In this document: piece after piece, positions 1 to 13,445 of the stretch
Position numbering within the stretch: position 1 is the stretch's first letter
Layout of the letters: each line of letters opens with the position of its first letter
Source: Phycomyces nitens
Lineage: Eukaryota; Mucoromycota; Mucoromycetes; Mucorales; Phycomycetaceae
Reading direction: 5' to 3'
Length of the DNA stretch: 64,000 nucleotides
Assembly (NCBI GenBank): GCA_022702545.1
Contig: JAHRBC010000004.1
Span: 5,982,001-6,046,000 of the forward strand
Translations under genes and position numbers: made by a program
The notes under the pieces: generated by a model
What the model was told of the DNA's origin: nothing
The model's database searches: none
The model's input: only the letters and a program-made list of their open reading frames with translations

Positions 1-1949
1 TCTCGTTCTATTCGAGATGATAAAGGTAAACTGTTCATTCTTTCCGCGTTATGATTCCTGGTTGAAGGTAATTCGTCTTCACTATCAGAATATATTTGAA
101 CAACATCTCTTTGGAATGATAGTGTAGATGTCCCTGATTCATTGACGGGATTTTTTGGGAGATCTGATCTAACGGAATCTTCTGTATCAGCCATATCTTC
201 GTCTGAATAGTACGTTTGTATAGACTTTTTATCAGTCCGGGCAGGTTTCTTTTGAGTACGTTTTGACTTGGTTGCCACTCTTTGATTACCAAGACTTTTT
301 TGAAGGTGTTTCTCTTTTCTAAGCTCATTCGAATAGACCTTTTGAAAGGACATTGGAAGAACTCCTCGTATAAACTTTTTGTTGTTTTGTAAATCATCGA
401 TAGTAGGTAGCTTCACGCGTTGGGTTACTGTGTATTGTTCATCAGGAACAATAAATGAATCTTCTGGTGATATCTTTCTTTCCAAGCTACGATATTTTGA
501 TTTGGCAGCCTTGTTGAGAGAAGATGTACTTCCTTCAGCTGCTACATTTGAAGCCTTTCCTGGGTATTTTCTTACAGGCTCTGGCGAAGGTTCTCTAGAT
601 TCTTGTGATGATACATATATCTCGCTATCTAAAATACCAAAAAAAAACATTCATTTTCTGGACAGTAATAGTCTTGTAAATCAAAGTACCTTTAGGTTCT
701 TTCCGAGAGGAATGTCGTTTGGTAAAGGCTTCATAGTTGTCAGGGAATTCAAAAATATCTTCAACAGAACTTTCTAATTCGCTTTCTTCGTCACTATCTT
801 CGAGAGCTAGATATCTATTCTTCTTTCTTCTCGTGTAATTCAATTGAAGCTGGCCATAGCTATCATGCATTTCGTCGTCTTCTTGCAGATTCACCTCGGC
901 TGCTTCACTTATTTTATGAGTACTAATAGAGCCAGCATCGTTGGACTCCCAGTTATCTATAGGAGAACCATAATTCTGTGATGGATCAAACGATTGAGAG
1001 CTTCGGTAAGATGGTTTTGAAGCAACTTTAGGCTGTGATACCAGTGAAGACAATGTAGAAGCAGAGGGTTTTGTTTTGTTTGAATGAAGACCTTTCTTAT
1101 TTTTCCTTTGGTAAGTAACGAGGGGACGATGCTGTGTCTTGGAGGTCGGTATAGATCGTGGTGGCAAAAACAACCTTTGGCTTTCTTTCAAAGATTGCTC
1201 AAACGAGAACTCATCATTGAATTCCTGATCCAGATTTGTTTGCACTTCCTCAGAAGGAGCTCTATTAAACTCTTGCGATACATTTGAGTCCATAGTATCC
1301 TCTATAGTGTCATATTCACTGCATAGATCTTCTGCACTAGATTGAGCTTCTTCGTCTTCTTCCATATCATTGCCATCGTCCACGTAGTTGAAATCTTCTC
1401 CGCTGCTGTAATAGCCTTCGTAGCGAGATTCTTTAGTTCGTTGTCTTTTTGGAATATGTTCGTAGCTTTGCAATACTCGACGTTCCTCCTCGGCTCTTGT
1501 TGCGGTAGAAATGATCTTGTCGACAATAGAATTATATCTAGCGCTATCTACTGTATAGGGATGTTTTTGAATGTTACTTCGTTTTCGAAATGAGCGTCCA
1601 CTGGTTGTTATGTTGGTCGTGGTTGATTGAGAGGCATTCGATTGGGTTAATGGTTTTGGGTCTGGTTGTGTTTGGACTAGTGAATTTGGAGTTTGGATGG
1701 GTAGATTGCTCGATAGATTTGTACCAAGAAGCTCATTTAATGGTGGGAGATCTTTAAGAAATAAAAATGTGAATGATTGTCGATATCATTAGATAATGAG
1801 AATCTACATGTTTTATTACCCTTGATAGATCCAAATGCGCAGCTTATCTTCATTGTCTTTGCGAATTCATCAGGGTTCATTCTGGCAATCGCATTGATTC
1901 GAGCAATGTCAAGTGGATATTGATCTGATGTTCCTTCATGATTAGACAT
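1..1949 (-). CDS. Mus7/Mms22-like DNA repair protein, N-terminal part (gene continues past window start)
   Basis: Exons read as 1949-1820, 1751-690 and 628 to beyond position 1; both introns are GT-AG and phase-consistent. The start is the first ATG (MSNHEGTSDQYPL). The protein is mostly disordered, acidic and Ser-rich. Two short conserved-looking blocks stand out: a basic block near residue 90 (RKRSNIQKHPYTVDSARY) and a block in exon 3 (KKFIRGVLPMSF). From memory both resemble the N-terminal conserved blocks of the fungal Mus7/Mms22 family. That family acts at stalled or broken replication forks together with a Rtt101-type cullin ligase. The large helical C-terminal part would lie outside the window, so the call rests on two motifs. 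Alternative: an unrelated disordered nuclear protein. Confidence 0.55.
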
Positions 1950-2056
1950 GTTAAGCTACTCATATCAATCAAATTGCGCCCTTTATTAATATTAATATTC
2001 TCAATATTTTCAATATTATTATTACTTTTATTTAAAAGTTATAAAAAAAGTTTATT

Positions 2057-2427
2057 CTATTTTTTTTTGTAAAATGTGTAATATTGCCAAGTTTTGGGAT
2101 CTTTGACTTGACGATATGCCAATGTGTTAAAGTAGAAGCACCACACCACAGTAGGGTATGCATTGAATGGCTTCAAAGGTGCAACTGCCACAACAGATAT
2201 CAAATATATAGTAATAATAACCTTGTTACCTTTGTTTAGAATATCTTTGGACCTCTCCAAACTCTGTCCAGGGCTCCAACTATAGATAATACGAGAAAAC
2301 CCGATTATTTGTATTTGACTTGAGATTGGGTTCTTTTGTAGTACTACCAAACTGTTTCAGCTTTGACCTGGATGTCAAAAGGTGTCTCGCTCAAGGATTC
2401 CCGAACTGTCTTCAGGTTCGGGCCGGA
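2057..2427 (-). CDS. Small hypothetical protein, start unresolved
   Basis: Three phase-consistent exons can be joined: 2427-2349 (approximate 5' edge), 2279-2230 and 2184-2057. They encode a continuous stretch from SETPFDIQVKAETVC through SPGQSLERSKDILNK to a lysine-rich end (TFYKKK). The middle holds a hydrophobic, aromatic segment (FNAYPTVVWCFYFNTLAY) that could be a single membrane span. I found no ATG in frame within the readable upstream sequence, so either a short first exon is missed or the start is further upstream. The size and layout are like small mitochondrial or ER membrane subunits, but I do not recognise the family. It is transcribed away from the gene at 2693 across a shared promoter. 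Confidence 0.35.
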
Positions 2428-2505
2428 CTAGACACAAATGCTGTAATTAAGCAGATGATATTTCCTATTTGCACTTACGCGACAGGACGCGTTTGATGTT
2501 TATAT

Positions 2506-2529
2506 TTACGTCACGCGAGTGTGACGTCA
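2506..2529. promoter_or_regulatory. Paired CRE/ATF-like sites in a divergent promoter
   Basis: TTACGTCA at 2506-2513 and the full palindrome TGACGTCA at 2522-2529 lie nine bases apart between two divergently oriented genes. TGACGTCA is the classical bZIP (ATF/CREB) binding site. Downstream on the plus strand there is a C-run followed by a T-run and pyrimidine-rich leader (about 2577-2625), as is common before fungal start sites. Which of the two genes is controlled is inference. Confidence 0.5.
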
Positions 2530-2692
2530 AGTATGATTTGGTTATATGGTACTAATCATGTTCATAGTCCAATCCTCCCCCCCCCCCTTTTTTTTTTCCT
2601 TCCGCTCCCCCCACCTCTATATCTCTCAGTCACACATAACTTGACTTAATATTTTGCCTACTACCAAATAAAGTATATAGCCTTTTTGACTT

Positions 2693-4426
2693 ATGGATAG
2701 ATATTCGCGTGGATACGACGAACGCTATAGAAGCTATTATGACCGACCTCGATCGGACACTTATCGACCCGGCGAAAACTATCGGTCTGAACGAGACTAC
2801 AGAGACGGTGGTGGACGCAGCTACTCGCCTAATTCTCATTATCATTCATCATCACGATCGCCTGGACATGGAGGAATGGGCAGAAGCAGTAGTGGAAACA
2901 GAGGGGATTCTTATCCGAAAGACCATCGTTACGGAAATTCCGACTCGAGAAGTTATGCGCATTACTCATCTCGTGGACCTTCTCCTTCACGTTCTTCTTC
3001 CGATTCTCCTCGTCGATCGTCGTATGCGTACTATTCACACCGCCCCTCAAACACCTCCAGTGCTGCCTATCCCTACCCTTCTCGACGATCGCCATCAATA
3101 GAGAATAGCCGCCGAGAATCGTATGACCACAGACCACCGTATTCTCGTCGATCTCCTTCTACAGAGAGTACACGAAGAGAGTCTTATGACCACAGACCAC
3201 CTTACTCTATGGGTGTGTCTAATGCATCATACCCATCTTACATGTCCAGCCATTACTACCGAGACAGCCATAGCTCCGGGTCACACTATCCTTCTTCATC
3301 CTACACTCCCTCCAGACGACATTATCCTGGACATCCCCACCCTTCATTTACTTCGCCTACTTCTCATAATGTTGATGAAGACCCGAGCCTTAGATCCACC
3401 AAGCAATTTTCGGCCCCCACTTCAAGCACAAGCTCTTTACCATCACGTTATTTACCACCAAGTGGAGTAACATCCCAAAACACCTCTGCCATGCCTTTAC
3501 CTCCTCAAACCCCAACTCAAGCAGTACAAAATATTCCACAATCTAATAGTTCCGTTACCGAAAATGATACAACACTACCAGCGACCACGCCGTCATCTGC
3601 AACAATGGAAACGACACAAGTAGAAACAGCAACAACAACAGCAACAGTAGCCGTACCATCCCTACCACCACCACCACCACCAACTTCTTCTTCTTCTTCT
3701 TCTTCGCCGGCATTGACAGTAACAACAGGTACAGTCCCAGCCACAGTATCTTCAACACCAATGGCAACAGCAGCTCCAATACCAGTTGCGATCCCAACGT
3801 TATCTACATCATCTCTTACCAATACTGCGACTGGCACCCTGAGCACTGCAATTCCGAATACTAATAGCAATGGAACACCCGCTGCAGTAATATCAACACC
3901 CTCGAGCTCTGCTTCTGGATTGGCCAGCTACTCTTCGTATGCCTATAGCCATCACAACACAAACAACTCTTCATCTCAAGGCCAATCATCTCGCCACCAT
4001 TCTAGTGGGTCTCATCACTCCCATTATAGCTTCCACCAGTCGTATAGCCATCATCATACACCATCCAACTCTTCAGCTACGCCACCAATACGCCAAAGAA
4101 CAAGCTGGGCACCTGATCAAGAAAAAGAGGTAATATAGAGAGTTTGTTAGGGTAGATGAACCACATTTGCTAAACAAACCTAGATGGAGCGTTATCATAG
4201 TGAGCACCGAAGGCTGTGTGATGAAGAAGGCAAAATTATGGCCAGCACCCGTAAGAGCCGGTTTGAACTTGAACTGGCCAACTGGGAAGGCAGCAAGCTA
4301 GAACATCAGCTGGAATTAGTCCAAAAGCAATGGGAGGAAAGTGGAATGGAAGACCTTGTACGTGAACAAGTGGCCGCTCGAAAATCGATTAGTGTAGGCA
4401 TTTCCCGCTCCAAGATGTCAATATAA
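2693..4426 (+). CDS. Arg/Ser/Tyr-rich low-complexity protein with conserved-looking helical C-terminus
   Basis: Exons 2693-4129 and 4184-4426, joined in phase 0, give about 559 residues. The first 230 residues are rich in Arg, Ser and Tyr, with tandem copies of a segment around ESYDHRPPYS (about residues 140-175). A Ser/Thr/Pro/Ala-rich stretch follows, with polyPro and polySer runs. The C-terminal 90 residues are different: charged and helical (from SWAPDQEKEMERYHSEHRR to the end), probably a coiled coil or a binding helix. The RS/RY composition suggests a nuclear RNA-processing or condensate protein, but no RRM or other named domain is seen. I do not recognise the family. Confidence 0.75.
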
Positions 4427-4565
4427 ATCTCCCTACATTTTAAAAACGCATTTATTGAAAATAGATATATAGATAGATATATGTATGTATGATGGTAATC
4501 ATGTAAACTTCAAGAAGCACTATTTTGTATTGTTTGAAAAGTTGTTGGTGAGGACGAGGTTGTTT

Positions 4566-5885
<1,320 letters not shown>

Positions 5886-6166
5886 TACAGAGCATGATGA
5901 TTGAGCGGCTTCAAACAAGAACATGCCTTTTACTTGAGCTTAAGCTTGTGTTTATGCCCAAAAGTAATCTTTCTTAAAGGTAGTCAAATGAATTGACCTT
6001 TAGGATTCCGCCCCCCATTTAAGCCGTTCCTTCTATTTATGACCTTGATGGTTCACATGATGGATCCTAAAGACAATAGGCTTGATTGATCGATTGATTG
6101 ATATATGTATATATGTATATATAAATAGGTGATGAATATAAGAGTCAATCTATGCAGAATGTGGGG

Positions 6167-6898
6167 TTATTGACGCTTGGCCTTTTCCTGCTCAATGCGC
6201 TTTCTCTTGATCATGGTGTTGACATAGGTGCCAAAGACTAGTAGCAAAATGCATATAAGTGACTTGCAAACCACCAGGCTTGTGTAGCCACCAATACTTA
6301 CAAAAGGCAATCAGATTGAAAAAAGGAACCCAGGTTGCCTGAGGAAGAAAGGTCTGTGCAACCGTCATTGAAACAGGCGAGATGACCCAAGACACCTTTT
6401 GCATGGACAAAAGACTATTCTTGACCGCCTGCTTGACCTGGGCTAAAGAAGTACTTCCGGCCAAAATAGCCATTGTACTCACATAGACTACACTCATTAA
6501 GCTAAATACACTCTCCACTTGTCGCGTCTTACCCGTATTCATGATCGGTGATATGATGAGATTTGCAAACAGCAACTGACCCACCTTGACCTTGTTGCCT
6601 GTCTTGCCTGCAAACAGCTTGTTCATGATCTCATACAAAAAGTGGTTCAGAGGTCCAGATATGAGCAAGCCTACGAGCCAGATTAGAACAATAAAGAGGT
6701 CTGTGCATATTTACCATAGGCAGCCATGTGAAGGACACGCTTGTCGATTTGCTTTTGTCCAGACAGCTTCTGGGCAGCAGCCTCCTGGCAACCAGCCAAC
6801 ACTGAACTAGTGATGGCCTTGGTGCGAAGAGGGTTTGCTGCCAGCTGCGCAAGGTACATCACCAAAAAGGACCGGCTGCTGTTAGTTGGAAGCGACAT
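6167..6898 (-). CDS. Mpv17/PMP22-family membrane protein
   Basis: Exons 6898-6715, 6670-6302 and 6237-6167 join in phase to about 207 residues, the usual size for the Mpv17/PMP22/Sym1 family. The N-terminus has the family's start pattern (YLAQLAANPLRTKAITSSVL). There are about four hydrophobic spans, and the C-terminal signature reads ATWVPFFNLIAFFFGTYVN, followed by a basic tail. These proteins form small channels or pores in the inner mitochondrial or peroxisomal membrane. The start at 6898 was chosen because the next upstream ATG (6922) adds only LCLSLFL-type residues; either is possible. I cannot tell a mitochondrial (Sym1) from a peroxisomal (PXMP2) member. Confidence 0.85.
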
Positions 6899-7108
6899 GA
6901 GAAAGAGAGACAAACAGAGCATTTATTTTAATTTTTGTTATTTATATTTAAAATAAAAAATAAATAAATAAAAAGCTTATTGCGGGTACATCGGGATTAC
7001 TAACCAACATCCCCCTCCTATTGGACAGGACCAATCTCAATGATTACAAGTCTGCAAAAATACCCCTTTGCCATTGTGTGTATATTTGACTGAAATTGAA
7101 AGGCAATT

Positions 7109-8184
7109 CTACTTTTTTCTATAGAGTCGAATAAAGTAGCGCATGTTCTGGACATCGATGGAGTACTTTAGGTGGCTAGGATGTCTAGGGTTCCCAACAA
7201 ATAAGCATCAGAATAACCACCTTGACAAGACACAATCACTTGCCTATACCACAGCGAATTCTCTGATACCAGGCACTCGAGATCCTTGACGGCATCCAGC
7301 AAGGTGTAGACCATGTAGGTTTTATCACCCACCTTGAGATGAGAGAAAGACCCGGCAGACTCTACAATCTGGCTCACAAAAACCCACTTGTCAGCCTAGA
7401 TATCCAGACCAACCCAAATACTCACCAGCAAAAGCGCTCCCTTTTTCATTGAGCTCACAAGAGACTGGATAAGAGCCATTGCTGGGCCTTTCTTTACAAA
7501 CAATTCATTCATCACAAACATGAATGTAATCAGGTCTGCAGAGGAAATCAGCTCTGTACGTCTGGCTTCATTCTCGGTAGAAAGAACATCGCCTTGCTCA
7601 TAGGAACACGACAGTTGGTCCTCATTCAGTTTCCAATCCGTCCGAATCTTTTCTTCAAACAACCCAAGTACATCTGCCCACTCTCCAATGTCCTGCATGG
7701 CCAAATGAACCTTTTGGCGGTCGGCTGGAACCCGGGTCATGGCGGCTGCCATGCTTACCAGTTCTGACCCACTTCCTGACCCAACAGCATACACCAGACT
7801 GTTCTTGGCAAGGACTTTTGCCAGCTGTGGTCTACAAAAGATCTCAAAGTAACACAGTGCTCGGCCAGGTACATATGCAGCACTATAGACCTGCAGGTTC
7901 TCTGCATCAGTAAATATTCCTTCGTAATCTCTCTGAACAAAGTTGGCTTTGATAGTCTGCAGGGTCTTTCCAAAATCAGGTCTGGAGAATGTGGGTGTGC
8001 ATGCTTTAAGGATCAGAATGAGGATGCCTAGAGATAATCGATGCATTAGTTTAGATTAAAAAGCCTGTTTATCAATAGCAATTGCTTACAGACTTTGCTC
8101 AGGATCACTTCCGAGGATCTTTCTCCGTTCGCGCAAGGCAGTCTTGTCGTAGCTGGGCTTTGTACTCTGGGTCTTGACTTGCAT
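7109..8184 (-). CDS. Bmt6-like SAM-dependent rRNA methyltransferase
   Basis: Exons 8184-8090, 7981-7426, 7395-7244 and 7175-7109 join in phase to about 289 residues. The start MQVKTQSTKPSYDK was chosen because only this frame passes the first junction; a longer antisense reading at 8105-8476 does not. Conserved pieces include FGKTLQTIKANFVQRDY, YVPGRALCYFEIF and a glycine-rich SAM loop (YAVGSGSGSEL), and a C-terminal strand ending MRYFIRLYRKK. This order matches the Methyltransf_34 family, whose yeast member Bmt6 makes m3U2843 in 25S rRNA. The third intron has a GC donor (AG|GCAAGT at 7243). The gene is divergent from the Fpg gene, 130 bp between start codons. Confidence 0.7.
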
Positions 8185-8314
8185 TGATCACAATGAAGGA
8201 GAGTAAAGAGAAGTGTTCTAAGCCACTAGAGAGTCTGAATACAAGAATGTCTTGACGCATAAAGACATTATAATTCCGCCAAACCTTTTTCAACTCTGGT
8301 TCTTTTGTTAAGCT

Positions 8315-9911
8315 ATGCCAGAGATTGCAGAGGTAGGCTGTTTTGTGGTAGTATTTTTTTTTTGAGTATATAGATATAGCCCTTTCTCTAATGAGTCCAA
8401 GGTTGAGAATGCTCGACGCCGATGCCATCTCAATTGTGTTGGACGCAAGATAATCAAAGTGCAAGTCGTAAGGCATTTAAAGAGTGTCGAGTGATTGCTA
8501 TCGTTGTATCATGATAGACGACTCAATGTTCTTTAACAACCGTACAGCAACCGGATCCAATTGTGTTTGCAGGAAAATCTCCCAAAGACCTTGTAGATGG
8601 ATTGGAAAACAAGATGGTTGTGGACACAAAGAGATGGGGAAAATACTTTGTGTTGAGCAAGTATAAATGATGCAATTATTGATTTTCAATGCTAAGAGTC
8701 TTGATTTATCATAGTGTTTGATAAAGGGCCTCACCTGGTGTGCCATTTTGGAATGACAGGCACGCTAAAGGTACTCGGTCCAAGAGAGTAGTTTGGCTCC
8801 AAACTTTGGGTTGTTTTATACTAATTATCATTGTATGTAGTTTAAGCACAAAGTAGATGGCTTACAGGCATGTAAACCAAAGCAATAGAATCTATGGCCA
8901 AATAGCCACTGGTAGACTTGTCTAATCTGCCAATGATGCCACATTTGTATATGGGATAATATCTTCTTCTTCTAGTTGCAACATGATAAACCTGTCAAGG
9001 ACTCAACCTGGCCACCTAGATTCTACAAGATACTCCTCACCCTAAAGGGTCCCAAGGACAAGGCTCCTATAGAAATGGCTCTGACTGACAGTCGTCGGCT
9101 GGGGCGTATTCGACTAGTTGATGGGGACCCCCTCAAAAAAGAGCCAATCTCAAAACTTGGATTTGATCCAATCTTGAGTATGCCCGACAAAGACACCTTT
9201 ACGGCCCTGGTCCAGAAGCGAGCCATGCCCATCAAGGCATTGCTGCTAGACCAGTCCTTTTCTGCGTAAGTTGAACCCAAAAGACAGGACATTACATAAG
9301 GTGGCTAAACCCATGTGTAAATGCTTTTGTCTTTTTTTTTAGTGGCGTGGGCAACTGGGTGGCCGATGAGATCCTCTACCATTCCCGTATTCACCCTGCA
9401 CAATATGCCAACACTCTTTCGACAGCACAGTGCCACACTCTTTATCAAGAGATGGAAAAGGTCTGTCGGATTGCAGTAGAGGCAGACGCTGATTCTTCAC
9501 TCTTTCCCGAGGATTGGATGATGAATTATCGATGGAAAAAGGGCAAGGGCAAGGGAAATGGTGTGTTGCCTAATGGGCAAGTAATGGCATTTGAGACGGT
9601 AAATATCACTCTGTAGGCCATTTTTGGATCACGCAAGATGGCTTGTGTTGATCAGTCAGAATATTTATCAAGACGTAAAAAACCCCTCCAATCGATTCAC
9701 ATAGGTTGGTGGCCGAACAAGCTGCTTTGTGCCCACAGTCCAGATTCTTCCCGAGGACCAGCAGCCAAGACCTGCAAAGACCAAACCAAAAAAGAGACCT
9801 ATCAAAATAGAAGAAGACCATGCCACGGAATACATCAAGAAAGATGGGATGTCAAGAGCTGAGCGTTATATAAAACGTGCAAAGACCAAAGAAAATGGCT
9901 CGAGGGTTTAG
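8315..9911 (+). CDS. Fpg/MutM-type DNA glycosylase, zincless plant/fungal form
   Basis: Seven exons join in phase (8315-8332, 8402-8467, 8548-8656, 8715-8770, 8976-9265, 9343-9598, 9705-9911) to about 333 residues. The first exon is only 18 nt and encodes MPEIAE; after processing Pro2 would be the catalytic nucleophile with Glu3 beside it. Further family marks are HFGMTGTLK, DSRRLGRIRLVDGDP and the H2TH segment GVGNWVADEILYHSRIHP. The zinc finger is replaced by VGGRTSCFVP, as in plant and fungal enzymes. The lysine-rich tail suggests nuclear targeting. It excises oxidised purines in base-excision repair. The third intron has a GC donor (GCAAGT at 8657); using the nearby GT at 8661 would break the frame. 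Confidence 0.9.
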
Positions 9912-10019
9912 CATATGATGATTGTGGATTTTGTACACCGAAAATGACAATAAAAAAAAAACACCATTTATTAATTCATCATACTTGTTTATTGTATATC
10001 AACTTTTAACTATCAAGTA

Positions 10020-10973
10020 ATGAATCCTGTAACTATCGCAACCGGCCTGGCAGTAGTGGGCACATACCTCTATACTACCAAGAAAAACCAAAAACGCCTT
10101 GCAAAAGTCCAACCTCGTACAGAGCGAGTCGTCATTCTAGGATGCTCATCAGGCATTGGCAGAGAAACGGCATTGACATATGCTGCACGCGGTGCAAATC
10201 TCGTCTTGTTCGCAAGGCGCATGGCCATGCTGGAATCACTCGAACAGGAATGTAAGGATCGCGGTGCAAGTAAAGTCTTGGTGGTCCAAGGTGATGTCGG
10301 ATCTCAAGTCGATCTAGAGACGATCAAGAGACGAAGCCGAGAAGAGCTTGGTGGGCTGGATACCGCAATCTATTGTGCAGGCATGATTTCTGTCCGTCCA
10401 TTTTTTGAGGCCTGCAACATTGAGTTCCAGAAATCGCCAGGCCAAAGCCATTACACAGCCATTGAAACAAATAGCACAAGCGCAGACGAGGCCCTAAAAA
10501 AGATCACAGACATTAATTACTTTTCAGCAGTTGAGGCTACACGAGTACTCTTGCCGTTAATGATCGAGACATCCGATATGCCCAACTGGATTGTGATTTC
10601 GTCAATGGCCGGAAAAGTTGGTGCCCCTACGCGCGCAATGTATGCCGGATCCAAGCATGCAGTCCATGGGTTTTTTGATTCATTGCGGGTAGAAGTGGAA
10701 AAGTATGGTGTTCATGTGGGAATAGTATGTCCAGGCACAGTTGACACGGACCTCAGAGCGTCTGCAGTAGACAGAGGAACAGGCACAATTGCAGGATCAA
10801 CCAAGGGTAAGCTGTCACCACAGTCTGTGGCCAGCCGAATTGTGGCCGCTTCTGATAGACGGGAAAGAGAGGTATACATTCCAGCTTGGTTTGGATACGG
10901 AGCAGTGTGGGCCAAGCTATTGGCAAGTGAACTGGTTGACTTGGCAGCTAAGCGAAAGTACTCGATTGCCTAG
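10020..10973 (+). CDS. Short-chain dehydrogenase/reductase with N-terminal membrane anchor
   Basis: A single-exon ORF of 317 residues. An N-terminal hydrophobic segment (about residues 5-18) precedes a classical SDR fold. Visible marks are the cofactor loop GCSSGIGRE (about residues 41-49), the CAG motif (YCAGMI, near 120), the catalytic Ser in VISSMAGKVGAPT (near 200), and the YxxxK pair in MYAGSKHAVHGFFDSLR (near 215). The loop PGTVDTDLR follows. The layout resembles DHRS7/11beta-HSD-like ER enzymes that act on lipids or steroids, but the substrate cannot be read from sequence. It lacks introns, unlike most neighbours. Confidence 0.9.
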   Translation: MNPVTIATGLAVVGTYLYTTKKNQKRLAKVQPRTERVVILGCSSGIGRETALTYAARGANLVLFARRMAMLESLEQECKDRGASKVLVVQGDVGSQVDLETIKRRSREELGGLDTAIYCAGMISVRPFFEACNIEFQKSPGQSHYTAIETNSTSADEALKKITDINYFSAVEATRVLLPLMIETSDMPNWIVISSMAGKVGAPTRAMYAGSKHAVHGFFDSLRVEVEKYGVHVGIVCPGTVDTDLRASAVDRGTGTIAGSTKGKLSPQSVASRIVAASDRREREVYIPAWFGYGAVWAKLLASELVDLAAKRKYSIA

Positions 10974-13445
10974 AATTATTTGTCTATTTGAATATATCTC
11001 ATGGTTTCATTGGTTTAACATTAAATAAAATAAAAAGGCCAATTCTGCCATACTTGAACATTAGAATCTACCAAAGCGCAAAAGGTTTATATGTCTTTAT
11101 ATGTATTATCAATCTGGATGAGTATGGTTGGACATTTACCTTGTAGCTGCCATAATCACTTTGAATAAACCTTTTGTTGATTGAAAAAAAATACAAATGG
11201 AAAAAGGTCTCTACAGACATTGACAAGGCACACAAAAGACAATCTCATATATATACATATATATATTATGGCTAGATTAACTATGGTCTATAAGCCAACG
11301 CTTGTTTAATGATATGTAATGTATAAAAAATAGTACATGGTGTGCAAATGCTGGTTAGTTTCAAAGCATCATCATGGTTTCTATAATGACATTCTATATC
11401 CCTTGTGATTCATTCTCTAGTATGTAATTATCCTTGGATTATTATTTTAATGATCATTAGTAAATATTAACCTAATATTAAGTTTACATTTAGTGTGTCC
11501 TATTTAAATATATCTTTCCCGTGAATACCATGCTGTCGTACAAATGGCCACCAAGTCCTTTGAACATTAAAGACCAAAGACAAAGCCAATTAAATTACCT
11601 TGATATTTTAAATGGAAATATTTAATTGGATTAATTAAAATGTTTGTAAATGGTCAAGTTGATTGTGATTAGGAAAATTTTCCAACACTTTATAAATTAC
11701 CAGATGAATATTGTACTAAATCAGCTAAAAGAAACGCCTGAAAGCCTACCCACTCACTCGTATTAGAAAGGTTCTTGACAGGTTGTTGGGTTTGATATGG
11801 TATCCAACAGATTCAATATTGAACTATATGCTATAGGTTTCGACTTTTGAAGATAACTCTATCAATTCTATAAAGTTTAAAAGTCAAAGCTTCTTGATTT
11901 TCCTGGATTATATGCCAATATCAAAGAGAATATTGATTTCGAAGAGTTTATAAAGGTATTGACATGTAAAATAAGCAGTTACTTCAGCGTATTGGTGATA
12001 TCAATACAAGGCCTTTTGCTGTTCAAGATCTAATTGAAAATCCTGGTAACAAGCCTGTCTACTTGACTTTGCACTTGATATTTTGTCAAGACTCAAGACT
12101 ACAGTTAAAAAGGCTTCCTTGATGCAGGTGACAATACCATTGGACTGGCAAGGTAACAGGGCTTTTATTTATGCCAATTTAACTTATCAATCTGATGATC
12201 ATTTATGCACCAAAGACCCTCTTCAGTAGGCACCCTTTAACTCTTGATAGAAGCACCCTGTTATTCTTGATATAGTAATTATATGACGCAGAAATACTAT
12301 ATATATATATATATATTATTTATGTGTGTAACTTGTTAAAGAATATGTTTTGCACAAAAGGAAATTATTGCTCCAAATGCAGCTACTAATATGAAGATTT
12401 GAGCTATATATTCTTGCAGCTCTATTATTGACTTTACTTGCTGTGTAATGACTAGACATTTTAGTAACTAAAAAAAACATATTGTTTTTATATTAATATA
12501 TACCCTCTTGACAATCCTCTACCGCGGCCAGGTTTTACGCTCTGATTTGTTTTTAATTTTCAAGGAGCGTATCAAGGCTTGAATTTATAAAATCGCTCTT
12601 GAATACTGGTCAAAGAGGTTGAAAATGAATGTTGTTACATGTATGCTGGCCGGGTTCAAGTTTTCGGCAGGGATATAAGATTTCTTTTGAGCCATGGCAA
12701 CAACAACAAAAAAAAAGCGAGAACGGAAAATATTGAGAAACAAATGACCAATGATGATCCCAAATAATAAGAGCGGTTAAGCAAAATATAGACGCACCCG
12801 GGGTGTCAGTGTCAAGTGCGGGTGGGAATCCAAAGAAGCCAAAGAAGTTGATGGTCTGTGGTATTATCACAATACACTGAAAAGCATTGTGCCTTTTCAA
12901 CATAAAGTTCTACACAAATATATATATATATATATAATATCTATATTCTGTTTCTTTATCATTATCCAAGTAAAAAAAAAACGAGTGTAAAGATCTATAG
13001 ATCAACTCTTTATATCAGTATCCGTATTTGGTGCAATGATTTCTTTGTGTACGATAAATCTTAGCAAGTTACACATACATATATAAATTATTTAGCTTTA
13101 CGTCATGAAGCTCTTATGCTAATTTGCATACATATTCTAGCAATAACAACAACTTGTTTTTGATCCTCAAGAGATAGACTATCTTTCTAAACAGGCTTGA
13201 CCGTAAACCTCTTGCTTTGCAATGATCGCTTTAAACAACCGACGTTTATTTTTGACAAACCGACAGAATCCACTGGCCGCACTGTACAATGAAGGTAGCC
13301 ATGGTGATGGCCAAACCATGTGGATGCCTCGTGGCAACGCAATAGCACGTGCAGTTGCTCACTTGGAAAGCGGAGTTGTGTTTGCATATAACCTCTTGGT
13401 TACCAAGTTGTATGTTTCTCCCTTCTTTCTCTTCTACTTTTTCTA
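10974..13445. other. Gene-poor AT-rich interval with possible coding relic
   Basis: No supportable gene. Around 11985-12130 there is a coding-like stretch (QRIGDINTRPFAVQDLIENP) that runs into stops on both sides and looks like an old fragment of unknown origin. (TA)n tracts occur near 12298-12315 and 12918-12940. A 74-codon ORF at 13222-13443 lies directly upstream of the bHLH gene; I could not join it in phase to that gene. Confidence 0.5.

Noticed and set aside
8105..8476. 123-codon minus-strand ORF as first exon of the Bmt6-like gene
   Set aside because: It ends in a stop before the donor and cannot join exon 2. A different frame starting at 8184 joins in phase; the upstream part overlaps the first exon of the divergent glycosylase gene.
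13222..13443. Upstream ORF as 5' exon of the bHLH gene
   Set aside because: Parts look coding-like, but no donor/acceptor pair joins it in phase to the bHLH frame.
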